From positions 26,376,147-26,440,146 of the forward strand of contig CM034243.1 of the NCBI GenBank assembly GCA_019916065.1: a stretch of DNA of 64,000 nucleotides. Reading direction: 5' to 3'. Shown one piece after another: positions 31,661-41,997 of the stretch. Both the position numbers and the translations under genes were made by a program. Below the pieces are notes generated by a model. That model saw only the letters and a list, made by a program, of their open reading frames with translations. It was not told the origin of the DNA and ran no database searches. Position 1 is the first letter of the stretch, and every line of letters begins with the position of its first letter. This DNA comes from Vitellaria paradoxa (Eukaryota; Streptophyta; Magnoliopsida; Ericales; Sapotaceae).

Positions 31661-33234
31661 CTCGAAGTGGTGTTCTTTGTAATGATTGCATAAGAAGCAA
31701 AAGAGATTACGAGTACGACAGAATAATGATCTCTGTGCTGGTGTTGTAGTGATACGGTGGAAATCACAGCAGGATGTGTGGAATGAGGAAACTTGGTGTT
31801 CTCTCTGAAAACACCTACCATATATTTAAATAATTATCCGCGTCATTTCAAATTTACCACTGGAACTTAGTGTTTTCCAAATGCCATTAATTACCACAGC
31901 TTCGGAAAATTAGTTGGCTTGGCATATGTTGGATAATTATCTTAATTTAGGTTTGCTGAAGGTGTTGAGAATGGGTTCTCTCATTAGTGCCTTGTCGTTT
32001 CCTTTTCCTAAGGTGGGGGAAAAAAGTGATCAAAATCAGAATATTGAATACTGCTCCAAGTTTCTATATTAGTTATATTTTTTTTATTTACAATTGTTTT
32101 ATTTATTTTGGGGATGGGGGAGTTCCTGATGGGCTTGTGACTGTTCACAAAAATTGTTCGGGTTAATTCCCAAGTGCAACTCTGTGCAGCAAATATATTT
32201 TTCAATATACATTTAGATTTTCTTCTATCAAGATTTTTATTGTTCACTATGTCAAACAAAAATTTAGAAAAACATCTCATTTAAATAAACTACAAAAAAA
32301 AATTATACATATAACTTTAGTCACTATTTATATAATTCAATGATTTTACAAAACTAATCATTTAACTGTCGCTTCAAAATGTGAATCACCTGACAATAAT
32401 TCATCAAATAGCCATACGCATAAGAATTTAACTACGTCTATTTTAGGTACAAAATTGTAATTGTTTAAATGTATATAATATATTATATTATATTAGATGT
32501 GTATCTGGTGGGTATCCTATGAGTATAAATAAGTACTGGGTATTGAGTAACATATATGCAAATTTAAAAACCCGTCCCAAACCCAAGCAGGTATTAAATT
32601 TCAATTCCAAACCCGTCTCAATTGTATTAAGGTATTTTTCAACAGGTTTTTAACAGGTATAGTCGGATTCAGCACCCTTTTGTAGCCGGCCCATTAACAT
32701 TCCCATCCAAAACTAACAAAAACTGGTGCTACTTTTAAAAGTAATGCCACATGAATGGGTTTATGATAATTACTAGCTGAAGATGTTTTACAGCATTTTC
32801 TTGGTTAGATTAGTTTCTTTTGATTTTTCAGTTGGTTTGGAAATATTTGTGTGTTTAAAATCACTAACACATTGGATGTTTACCCAAACCCAAGAATTCG
32901 TCTCTTACTAGAAAATTAAATGCTTGGTCTTGAGACGTTTCGAATCAAGTAGGTCCATGAAACTCACTAGTAACCAGACAAACCAATAAGCAATGAAGCC
33001 ACGAACTTTAGTATAAGTAAATACCTAATGCGTTCTCCAAGTAGATTGGAGAATGAAGAGAAACTGTGTTTTTTTCTTTCGGATCTATGTGCTCCATTGT
33101 TAGAACCTTGATGTAGTCCAAATTCCTATGCTCTCTCGAAAAAATAAACCTTATCCTCTTAGCTAATATTAGCATCAATCCAGGTGTGTTCTTTTTTCTT
33201 TCTTTTTCTTTTTTTTTTTTTAATCTGGGAATCT
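31661..33234. other. ZIFL intron, no gene recognised
   Basis: AT-rich intron. The stretch 32460-32710 (GGTATCC, GGGTATTGAG, CCCGTCCCAAACCCAAG, ACAGGTTTTTAACAGG) is a repeat of the kind that recurs at 63850-64000 and, inverted, near 61890-61995. No protein motif was recognised. Confidence 0.45.
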
Positions 33235-33420
33235 GGGTAGGTTCTCCTTTTGGCTACTTAGGTTTTTGGTTTTCTCTAAAATGATCAATTTTACTCTCTT
33301 ACATTTTAAATTTCTTTTAAATTATGAAGGGTAAAAATGTCAAATTAACAAAAAAAACTAGAAAGCTAGTTACTAAAAAAACTAGCTTTTTTTTTTTTTT
33401 CATTCCCAAACTAAGCCTTA
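33235..33420 (+). repeat. MITE-like repeat, copy 1
   Basis: TTGGCTACTTAGG, CTCTAAAATGATCAATTTTACTC, GAAGGGTAAAAATGTCAAATTAACAAA and AACTAG match, in the same order, the reverse complement of about 37890-38030. The pair defines a small non-coding repeat family, likely a MITE. Termini and TSD were not resolved. Confidence 0.55.
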
Positions 33421-33563
33421 ATTATGCATCGAGTTACTTAAATTTGTTTTCTTAAAAAAAAAAAAAAAAAGGGACAGCAACTCTGTGACCAGTGTTTCTA
33501 CATTTGATTGCTCATGCAATCTATGATTCTGTAACCGAGTATAATTTGCTGATGTGAATGCAG

Positions 33564-33655
33564 GGAGCCAGATGGTTTTCTTCATCCTGAACGTAGTCGA
33601 GGTAATTGGAGTGCTGATGACATTCAGGCCGTTTCTGGTTGTACGCGAGGATTAA
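33564..33655 (+). CDS. ZIFL: ZIFL transporter, last exon with stop
   Basis: After the acceptor GCAG it completes the split Gly and encodes SQMVFFILNVVEVIGVLMT followed by FRPFLVVRED, then TAA at 33653-33655. This is the twelfth membrane span and short C-terminal tail. Family: D/SQMVFFILN..E.IGVLM.FKPFL. The six visible exons give about 153 residues, roughly the last third of a 450-490-residue ZIFL protein. All are in frame with no stop, in contrast to every transposon frame here. The gene therefore appears intact at this end despite very large introns. Regulation cannot be judged because the promoter is outside the window. Confidence 0.95.
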
Positions 33656-33824
33656 TAGAGAAGACAAAGAAACCATTTCTATAACTTCGAAAACCAGGCT
33701 TGAAAGGTGTCCTCAAAAACTGATTGTTTCACTACCCCTGTGCAATACAGCGGGTAGTAGCCAACCAAGAGAATTAATGCTTCGTTATTTGATTAAAACA
33801 TTATTGTATTTTGTACCCTATATG

Positions 33825-34077
33825 CAAGGGCGTACTTAGGAAGAGGCGCCCCGGGGGGGAGGGGGCAAGTGCCCCTCTTAATTTTCTACGTGAAAAGACC
33901 AAAAATTCCCCTATTAAATTATTATAATTACAAAAGTATTCTCTGCCCTGATTTTTTATGCATATGCCATTCAACTTTCTGTCCCTCACAGACAAAGGGA
34001 TCAAAAAAAAAAAAAAAAAAAAGAGATTGCAATGGACGGAGACCAAGACCTAGGTTAGTCTTAAACTTTTAATGTTG

Positions 34078-34108
<31 letters not shown>

Positions 34109-37100
34109 ATGTATATACACTCCTGGCACTTGGTCTTGCTGTGAGTTGTTTGTTCCGCCTGCGTATTCTATATATGTGTGTATAATAATATATTCACAAA
34201 GTGTACTGCCAAAGGAAAAGTGCCTTTGCTAATATATTATATATATTTGAATAAAGATACTTGAATATGAAATAAAATAATAGTATTAAAATCTACTGTT
34301 TTAACTTTTATTGTATATATTGGGACCCACTCTTTTATTTATACTTTGTATTTATATACTATCTTGAGATTTGTTTAATTTTCTTTTAAATTTAATGAAA
34401 TTGGAGCTAAGTTAAATTTGTAATTAAATGACTTGATTTAATTTTTTTTATTTCAATGTGATTTTTATTCTGCATAAACATTATATTTGTTAGTTGTTTC
34501 TCACTTTAATTTTTTATTATTTCATTTAGAATATTCGTAATCTTAATTTTTGTTTTTTTCTAAAGCTATGTTGAGATATTTAAAAAAAAAAAAAAAAAGA
34601 GTGATGAAGAACAATCATCTTTGCTAAATTTCAACAAGCCTTCAACAAATATCCCCTTAGAAAAGAACCTTTGAAAAAAAGCCGTGTGGAATCTGAAGTT
34701 ACATGAACTTTCATCCAATCTAGTTTCTACACAATCATTGAGTGCCAAAGATTTTTTAAAAAACAATCATGCAAAATTCAACTTGCTTGAACTTGTATTT
34801 GATCCAGGGAAGCGACCAAGATTGCAGAATATGATCTTAATATTCGTGAAATAGTTAGTAGAAAATGCTATCTTAATAGTGTTTTCCAACCTCGTAAACA
34901 TGAATTTTCACAAAGAGATTCCAATGGGAAATTAAAAAGATTCAACTTCGGGGTTTGATGAATTAAGTGGTCGGAGTATAACATATCAAATAATTTTGCA
35001 TTTTATTTTTATTGTTATCTATTTGAGAATGAGTGTGGAGATCAAGGGAGTTGTAATGCATTTGTTAGTGAAGGTTTTAGGGATTGGAAGAAGAAAAGTA
35101 AACATCATAAGCATGAGGGAGGAGTTAATACTGCTCATAGACAAGCTTGGAGTAAATGTTAAGATTTGATGAATCAGAAGCAACATATTGAAACTAATTT
35201 TGTAGGATGACAGATGACACAAGGATTGATTATAAAGTTTGACTTAATCCGTTAATTGAGTGCATTAGATTCCTTTTAAAATAGGGACTTTCATTTCGTG
35301 GACATAATGAATATGATGGTTCAAGCAACCAAGGAAATTTTCTAAAGCTTTTAAAATTCCTTACAAATCATAATGAGAAGGTGAGAAATGTTTCACTTAA
35401 AAATGTTCCTAAGAATCTTAAGTTAATGACTTCTACAATTCAGAAGGATATTGTTAGAGCTTGTGCATTTGAAACAACCAACGCTATAATTAGAGAACTT
35501 GGTGATGGGTTATTTTTTGTTCTCCTTGATGAATCTCATGATGTGTCAACAAAAGAGTAAATGGCCGTTTTTTGAGATTTGTAGACAAAGGAAAGTGTGT
35601 GGTTGAGTTTTTTTGGATTTGAAACATTTACTCTTTTGTTGTTATTATTTGCACTTGAAGAGTTACTATCTGCACACGGATTAATCATATCTATGTTGCG
35701 TGGAAAAAGCTATGATGGGGCAAGTAATATGTAAGGTGAATTTAATAAATTGAAGACTCTTATCTTGAAAGAGAATGAGTGTGCATATTTTATGCATTGT
35801 TTTGCTCACCAACTTCAACTAGCTCTTGTAGTAGTGGTAAAGATCCATGTCCTTACTGCAACACTTTCTCTTCATTTTTAATATTATTAATGTGGTTGAA
35901 TCCTCATATAAGTGTCAGGATGCTTTACAAGAGAAACATGTTGCAAGAATCATTGAGGGCTTAGAAAAAGAAGAAATCACAAGAAGATGAGGCTTGAATC
36001 GAGAAAGCACTCTCATTTGACCTAACTATACACATTGGGGATCACAATATGGGACTTTTATGAGCTTAGTTGACATATTTGCCTCTATAATTGATGTCCT
36101 TGATGTGATAGTGGTGGAGGGAACAAATTTAGATCAAAAGGTTGAAGCATTACGTTTATTAAAAGCGATGCAATCTTTTGAGTTTGTGTTCACTTTGCAT
36201 TGATGAAATCAATATTGGAAATAACAAATGATTTGTCTTAAGCACTATAACGAAAAGATCAAGATATCGAAAATGCTATTACATTAGTTGACATTTCTAA
36301 GAAAAGACTTTAAGAGATGAGGGATAATGGATAGAGTTCTTTGGTGGAAGATGTTTTCATTTTTTGTGTGAATCATCATATTAGTATTCCTAGTATGGAT
36401 GATTTGTATGTAGTCCAAGGAAGATCACATCGTAAAGTTGAAAAAATGATAAACTTGCATCACTATAGTGTCAAGTTATTCAATACTGTCATAGATATGC
36501 AACTTTAAGAGCTAAATAGCAGATTTAATGAGGTAAACACTAAGTTATTACTTTGTGTTGCAAGCCTAAATCTATCCAATTCATTTGCTACTTTTGACAA
36601 GCAAAAGATGATTCAATTAGCTCAATTTTACCTGAAAGACTTTTCAGACATTGAGTTTTTGACACTTTTGGATAAACTTGAAAATTTCAATTTAGATATG
36701 CGCTTGAATGTTGAGCTTTCAGATTTAAAGGGACTTAGTGACATTACTCAAAAGATGGTTGAAATTAGAAGAGATGTAGGATGCCTATTAGTCTACAAGC
36801 TCCTAACTTTGATCTCAATTTTATTCATTGCAACTGCTGCAGTAGAGAGGGCATTCTCTGCTATGAAGATAGTGAAGAATTGATTTTGCAACCTAATGAG
36901 TGATGAGTGGATAAATGATTGTTTGATTATGTATATTGAAAAAAATAAATTCAGTAGTTTGTCAAACAAATCTATCATAAATTATTTTCAAAATATGAAA
37001 AATTGTAAAGGTCTATTGTAAGTCAAATTTCAAAATCAAGAATAATATTTAACTTTCCTACTACTTACTTTTGAATTTTAATCCAAAGTATGTTTTTGTT

Positions 37101-37151
37101 TGATTTTATATGTATTGTGCCCCTTTAATAAAAATTCTAGATCCACCCCTG
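33825..37151 (+). mobile_element. hAT transposon with perfect 8-bp TSD
   Basis: 3,327 bp flanked by CCTATATG at 33817-33824 and 37152-37159, exact. Ends are CAAGGGCGTACTTAG at the left and CTAGATCCACCCCTG at the right, imperfect inverted repeats (about 10 of 15 bases agree). It carries a transposase pseudogene of the TTF-type zinc finger / DUF4371 / hAT dimerisation class. It begins 169 bp after the ZIFL stop codon. The first good poly(A) signals (37342, 37416) lie beyond it, so it probably sits in the 3' UTR. Confidence 0.92.
34590..37010 (+). pseudogene. hAT transposase (TTF zinc finger, DUF4371, dimerisation), broken
   Basis: Blocks appear in family order but in shifting frames. FDPGKRP near 34800 and a NAFVSEGFRDWKK block near 35058-35090 belong to the TTF-type zinc finger, with NQKQHIE near 35172. 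Then come LAFRGHNE near 35285, an IVRACAFETTNAIIRELGDG block near 35450-35510 and FFVLLDESHDVSTKE (DUF4371). The C-terminal hAT dimerisation part is 36608-36883: LLTLISILFIATAAVERAFSAMKIVKN, with a stop where the family has an R, followed by LMSDEWINDCLIMYIEKNKF. Many stops and frameshifts; inactive. Family members are nuclear DNA-binding cut-and-paste transposases. Confidence 0.88.
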
Positions 37152-37341
37152 CCTATATGGATGGCATATATATATATTTAGTTTGATTGGAGCAGCCCAT
37201 AATTATTATTCTTTTAGGAAGAATTTGTTCAGAATTATTTATAAACTATATTAGCCAAAGGAATTTTTGTGAGATTTCTATAGGCGGTTGACAATTAATG
37301 CATGGATTGTGGGAGATGTATTGATTGTAATGTTGAATGTT

Positions 37342-37421
37342 AATAAAGTGAATTGTCTGTTATATCTTTCTTGTAAGAGATTGGATATAACATGTGATTA
37401 TTTATCTACCAATGCAATAAA
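37342..37421 (+). promoter_or_regulatory. candidate ZIFL poly(A) signals downstream of the hAT
   Basis: AATAAA occurs at 37342-37347 and again at 37416-37421. No AATAAA is present between the stop codon and the hAT at 33825. Before the insertion these signals would have been about 350-430 bp from the stop codon, a normal plant 3' UTR length. Confidence 0.4.
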
Positions 37422-37889
37422 GGAGGAAATAAGAGGTGTGATTTGATATTAGGTAATTTTAGACTTTATATTTTAGTTTGGAGATGGAGGATTTCCCGTA
37501 TAGATTGATAAGAGTTGTAAGGTTTCACTAGTTCAGATAATTCAAAGAGAGAAAGAGAGAGGGAGGGAGGGGTTGATTCCATTGTACTCCCACCATTATT
37601 ACAATGGAAGATCTGTTACTGCCTTTGGATGTCGATCGAGTTTGTCTAACCACGTAATTTTGTATTTTTTTGGTTTTCATTCAACTTTATTTTGTTGCAT
37701 TCCTAAGTCCTGGCACTTCCATCTCTTGACACCAAATTCATAGAGCAATAATTTGATTAATACTTTAGGCTTTGTTGAAATAATTTTGTACACAAATAAT
37801 GAAAAGAAACTATAAATGTTTTGTTCTATTTGATCAGAGGGAGTAGATGTTATTACTATTTGGAGATAATATATGAGTGGATAAAAAGC
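37422..37889. other. downstream flank of ZIFL, no gene
   Basis: AT-rich DNA with a short GA-rich stretch (about 37548-37575). No coding or element boundary was seen. Confidence 0.45.
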
Positions 37890-38035
37890 AAGTTTATTTT
37901 TTTAGCTTTTTGTTAATTTAACTTTTTTGCCCTTTATGATTTAAAAAAAGTTAAAAATATAAGAGAATAAATTCAATCATTTTAGAAAAAGTCAAAAAGT
38001 TAAGTGGCTAGAAGTTGTGGTTTCCAAACAGAACT
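37890..38035 (-). repeat. MITE-like repeat, copy 2 (inverted)
   Basis: The reverse complement of the repeat at 33235-33420: on the minus strand it reads AGCCACTTAACTTTTTGAC, CTAAAATGATTGAATTTATTC, AAAGGGCAAAAAAGTTAAATT. The flank TTTCCAAACAGAAC at the + end resembles the ATTCCCAAACTAAGCC end of copy 1. Confidence 0.55.
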
Positions 38036-38309
38036 TTAGATTTTAGTTCAAAGATGGAGGATATAGACTATGATATGACATGTTACTATTGGACATCTTC
38101 ATTTTCCTATGATTAATTTTTCACAATTTTTCAACATTCGGAGGAAAACAAACACAAATATGTTGATGTAGTTGTTGGGCATGATTTAACTACAACTATT
38201 TGACCCCCAAATAAATGCAATTTTTGAAAGATTCAATAAACTAATACTCCCTTACTTCAAGACTTAAGGATAAGGAGCTAGAACTGTTGATTAGTGGTCT
38301 TCTAAGCGT

Positions 38310-38900
38310 TGCTATTAGTAGGGGTAGAAATGAATCGAATTATTTACGAGCTATTTAAGCTAGTTTGATTCAAGTTCGTTTTAGTCATGAGCTAAGCTTG
38401 AGCAAAGCTCGAATAGCAAGCGAATAATTTTGATTTGTGACTCGTTTATATTCGAACTTAAACTCGAGTTTAAAAAAGTTAGCTTTAAAAATTTGCGAGG
38501 AGACTCAATAAAAATAATGTATGTATATTTTTATATTTTTTATAATATTTTATTTATTACATTTTAAACTAAAATAATGTCATTTTAGTTTAATTAAACT
38601 ATTGGAGTTTATATTTTTCTTTATCTAATTGAGTTCGAATAAGTTAAAACTTAGTTTAGTTCGGCTCGTTTTTACTCCTTAACTTTTAGCTCGCTTTTAT
38701 CAAATTGATCGTTCTAATGATATCATAACTAGGCCTATCAAAGGGTCAGTTCTGGAGCAAATCCATCAGATGCAGACATGATCTGGATCCATTAGTAGAT
38801 CTGCTTTAAATCTAAAAGTAGTCGAGTTGATCTTGTAAGATTTAGATTTGATCTATGTACTGGACCCGATCAATTTTAAAAAGTATGTTATATATATATA
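38310..38900. repeat. interspersed repeat fragments
   Basis: Motifs such as GAGCTAAGCTTGAGC, AACTCGAGTT and TTCGGCTCG (38340-38700), and then ATCTGGATCCATTAGTAGATC (38785-38810), have the style of dispersed non-coding repeats with many small inverted motifs (GCTCGA). No coding potential. The class is not determined. Confidence 0.35.
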
Positions 38901-38926
38901 CTAGCAAATGCCTGTGCAAAACACAG
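38901..38926 (-). mobile_element. Helitron-like 3' terminus
   Basis: On the minus strand the sequence is a hairpin CTGTG-TTTTG-CACAG, then GCATTTG, then CTAG followed by T. A short hairpin a few bases before a terminal CTRR, inserted next to a T, is the 3' end rule of Helitrons. A second, decayed version (hairpin GCAC-GAG-GTGC, ending GCTTAG) occurs at about 40127-40157. A matching 5' TC end could not be fixed; TCTATATTATAAATAAA on the minus strand near 39612-39628 is a candidate. No Rep/helicase is present. Confidence 0.5.
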
Positions 38927-40125
38927 ATCGCCCATTCTCTGATTAGATTTTAAGGTTTTTTTAATTTTTTTTGTTTAATTTTTATTAAAATTTATTTTTT
39001 TCAAAAGCTAAAAATTACCTTTGCCTAAAGATATAAAAATATAATTTGGTTTACAAATAGTTTAAATAGAAATTTGTAAAACAAACTACATGAAAAACTG
39101 TAAAAATAATTTATAAAAATAAAAAATCACTAATCAAAAGAGGTTAAAGTATCTATGCAGTTTTTAATAAATATGCAAAAGTTTATTATTTATTATAAAT
39201 AAATATTTTAGAAAAATATCTAGCAAAATATGGGAAGAGTAAAAAATTGTATTTCTATGTTAAGTGAACGAAAAGATAACTAAATTGCAAAGAAAAATAA
39301 AAATAATTCAGACAATTGAGTAAATTCAATAGTTAAAAAATCTCAAATTTAAATTTTATTATATAAGTGACATAAAAGGTGTAAAATTTTATGTAATTAA
39401 AATTTTAAGTTTTAAATACATTAAAATTAAATTTTTTCCATCAAAAAATTAAAATTTTAATTTAATGCTTAAAGAATATTATTTTTAATTTTTAATTTAG
39501 GTACATTAAAATTAAATTTTAAATATTATTTTTCTTAAAAAAAAAAAACTTAGTTAACTTTGTCTAATATGCATTCATATTATAAAAAATAGAAGAGTGC
39601 ATTTTTATTTATAATATAGAAGAGTGTATTTTTATGTAAAATAACTGAAAAATAACCAAAGTGTTGAAAAATAATCCTGACCATTAAATAAAACTTAGCA
39701 AAGATGTATGTATTTAAAATTTTAAGATTTAAGTCCATTAAAATTGAATTTTTTCAATCAAAAAAATTAATTTTTTAATTTAACGCTTATTCTATAAAAT
39801 TAATTTTTAATTTTTAATTTAAGTACCTTAAAATTAAATTTTAAATATTATTTTTTTTAAAACAAAAAATACTTAGTTAACTTTGTCTAATATACGTTCA
39901 TAAAAATAAGAGAGTGTATTTTTATGTAAAGTGACCGAAAAACAACTAAAGTGGAGAAAAAAATAATCATGACCATTAAATAAATTTAACGGTTAAAAAT
40001 ATGTCAAATTTAAATTCTTTAATTTTTTATTATATAAATGATACAAATAGTGTAAGAATATATGCATTTAAAATTAATTATTTCAAATAAAAAATTTAAC
40101 TTATCTTAAATTTAAAAAAAAAAAA
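38927..40125. repeat. AT-rich repeat block, left arm
   Basis: Three diverged copies of a unit of about 330 bp, recognised by AATAATYCWGACMATTRARTAAA at about 39300, 39667 and 39963, and by TTTGTCTAATATRCRTTCAT at about 39560 and 39880. The sequence is extremely AT-rich with no reading frame. The same motif occurs inverted at 41309-41625. Confidence 0.6.
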
Positions 40126-40139
40126 ACTAAGCAAATAAA

Positions 40140-40435
40140 AACCCCCGCACCTCGTGCATAAAAAAAAAAAGCAAACCTAAGCAAAAAAACCCTTACCCCG
40201 TGCCCCCCTTAATCCCTCTCTCTCATTCGACGTGCACCCCTTCTCTCTTCTAGTCACCTTGCCAACCCTGCCTCCCATTTCTCTCCCCTGTCAATCTACA
40301 AACCCCCATCCCCCTTTCTCTCTCTCTCTCTCTCCATCTCACTTCCCTAAACCCTTGCGTGCTCTCTCTCCATCTTTCGTCCTTTCAGGCGTCAAGCACG
40401 CGACACGTACACAATGGTCACATCAACCGTTGTAT
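40140..40435 (+). other. C/T-rich island, possible captured 5' UTR
   Basis: A 300-bp pyrimidine- and GC-rich stretch inside extremely AT-rich repeats. It holds runs such as CCCCCCTTAATCC and CTCTCTCTCTCTCTCTCC (40317-40335), and a CACGCGACACGTACAC stretch near 40398. An open frame of 71 codons (40232-40447) is rich in P, S and L, and is probably chance. Composition resembles a plant promoter/5' UTR; capture by the flanking Helitron-like element is possible but not shown. Confidence 0.35.
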
Positions 40436-40439
40436 TTTA

Positions 40440-41235
40440 TTATATAAATAGTTGATGTGACATTTAACAGATAACTATTTAAATATATTTTTTAAATAAA
40501 AAATTAGTTACCACAACTATTTAAACATAAAAAATAAATATCTATATTATAGGGAAGGATAGTTGATGTGATATTTAACAGATAACTATTTAAATATTAT
40601 AGGGAATGATAGTTGATGTGACATTTAACATGTAACTATTTAAATATATTTTTTAAATAAAAAATTAGTTACTGCAACTATTTAAACATAAAAAATAAAT
40701 ATTTAAATTCAATTTTAAATTTTTAAAAATAAGTATCTAAATTAATATATAAATTTTAATGTGCTTACTTTTATATTATAAGGAAGGATAGTTGATGTAA
40801 CATTCAACAGGTAACTATTTAAATATATTTTTTAAATAAAAAAATTAGTTACCGCAACTATTTAAATATAAGAAAATAGATATTTCAATTAAACTTTAAT
40901 TTTTATTAAAAATAAATATTTAAATTAAAATATTAATTTTAATGTGCTTATTATCTATGTTATAGGGAAAGATAGCTGACGTGACATTTAACAGGTAACT
41001 ATTTAAATATATTTTTTAAAATAAAAAATTAGTTACTGTAACTATTTAAATACAAAAAAATAAGTATCTATATTATAAGAAAGGATAGTTGATGTGACAT
41101 TTAAATATATTTTTTAAATAAAAAATTAGTTATCGCAACTATTTAAATATAAAAAAATAGATATTTAAATTAAAATTTAATTTTTATTAAAAATAAATAT
41201 TTAAATTAAAATATCAATTTTAATGTGCTTAAAAC
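40440..41235 (+). repeat. tandem array of six diverged units
   Basis: The unit opens GATAGTTGATGTGACATTTA and continues ACTATTTAAATATATTTTTT, ATTAGTTACYGCAACTATTT. Starts are at about 40447, 40562, 40612, 40791, 40976 and 41091, so spacings are about 115, 50, 180, 185 and 115 bp. Long units carry an added TTTTAATGTGCTTA stretch. Several are preceded by TCTATATTATAGGGAAGG, which resembles a Helitron 5' end. Non-coding. Confidence 0.8.
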
Positions 41236-41269
41236 TTAAATTTTAAATATATATAATTTTAAACTCTTT

Positions 41270-41960
41270 TATAATAAGGAAGTTTAAAATTTTGAATTTA
41301 AATTTTTTTTAACTGTTGTGTTTGCTTAATAGTCAGGATTATTTTTTTTCTCTCACTCTTCCCATATTTTTTTAATTAAAATTTTAAATACATACATTTT
41401 TACACTTTGTGTCATTTATATAATGAGAAAATTTAAAATTTTGATTTTTTTAACTGTTGTATTTACTTAATAGTCAGGATTATTTTTTTCTCTCCCCCTT
41501 CTCATATTTTTTGAATACTTTATTATATAAAAAAAATTAAATTAATATTTTAAAATTAGGAAGTTTAAAATTTTGAATTTGAGATTTTTTCAACTATTGT
41601 ATTTGCTAAATAGTCAGAATTATTTTTTCTTTTACTCTTTTCATATTTTTTTGAATACTTTTTATGTAAAAGATTTTAGACTAATATTTTAGAAAATGTG
41701 ATAATATTTGTAAAAAATAAACATTTACATTAAAATTTGAATTTTAACATGTTTAAAACTTAAGTTTTAAATACGTACACTTTTATATTCTTTATGTCAT
41801 TTATATAATAAGAAAGTTTAAAAATAACCTATAAATATTATGTTTCTTTTTCTCTCATTCTTCCATATTTTTTTAAATACTTTTTATATAAGAGGTTTTA
41901 AATTAATTTTTAAAAAAATGTGATAATATTTATAATACATAATAAAATTTTTACACTTTT
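41270..41960. repeat. AT-rich repeat block, right (inverted) arm
   Basis: AACTGTTGTRTTTRCTTAATAG and TCAGGATTATTTTTT occur at about 41309, 41449 and 41590. These are the reverse complement of the motif in the left arm at 39300-39990. The units here are about 140 bp. Confidence 0.6.
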
Positions 41961-41997
41961 TTATGTAAGTTTGCTTATAAATTTCATTTTAAGTTAC

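Noticed and set aside
34080..34109. (TA)n run inside the hAT as a regulatory site
   Set aside because: It is a plain dinucleotide microsatellite within the transposon and needs no further explanation.
40232..40447. 71-codon frame in the C/T-rich island
   Set aside because: Composition is dictated by the CTCT and CCC runs; no domain, no conserved start context, and it ends in AT repeat.
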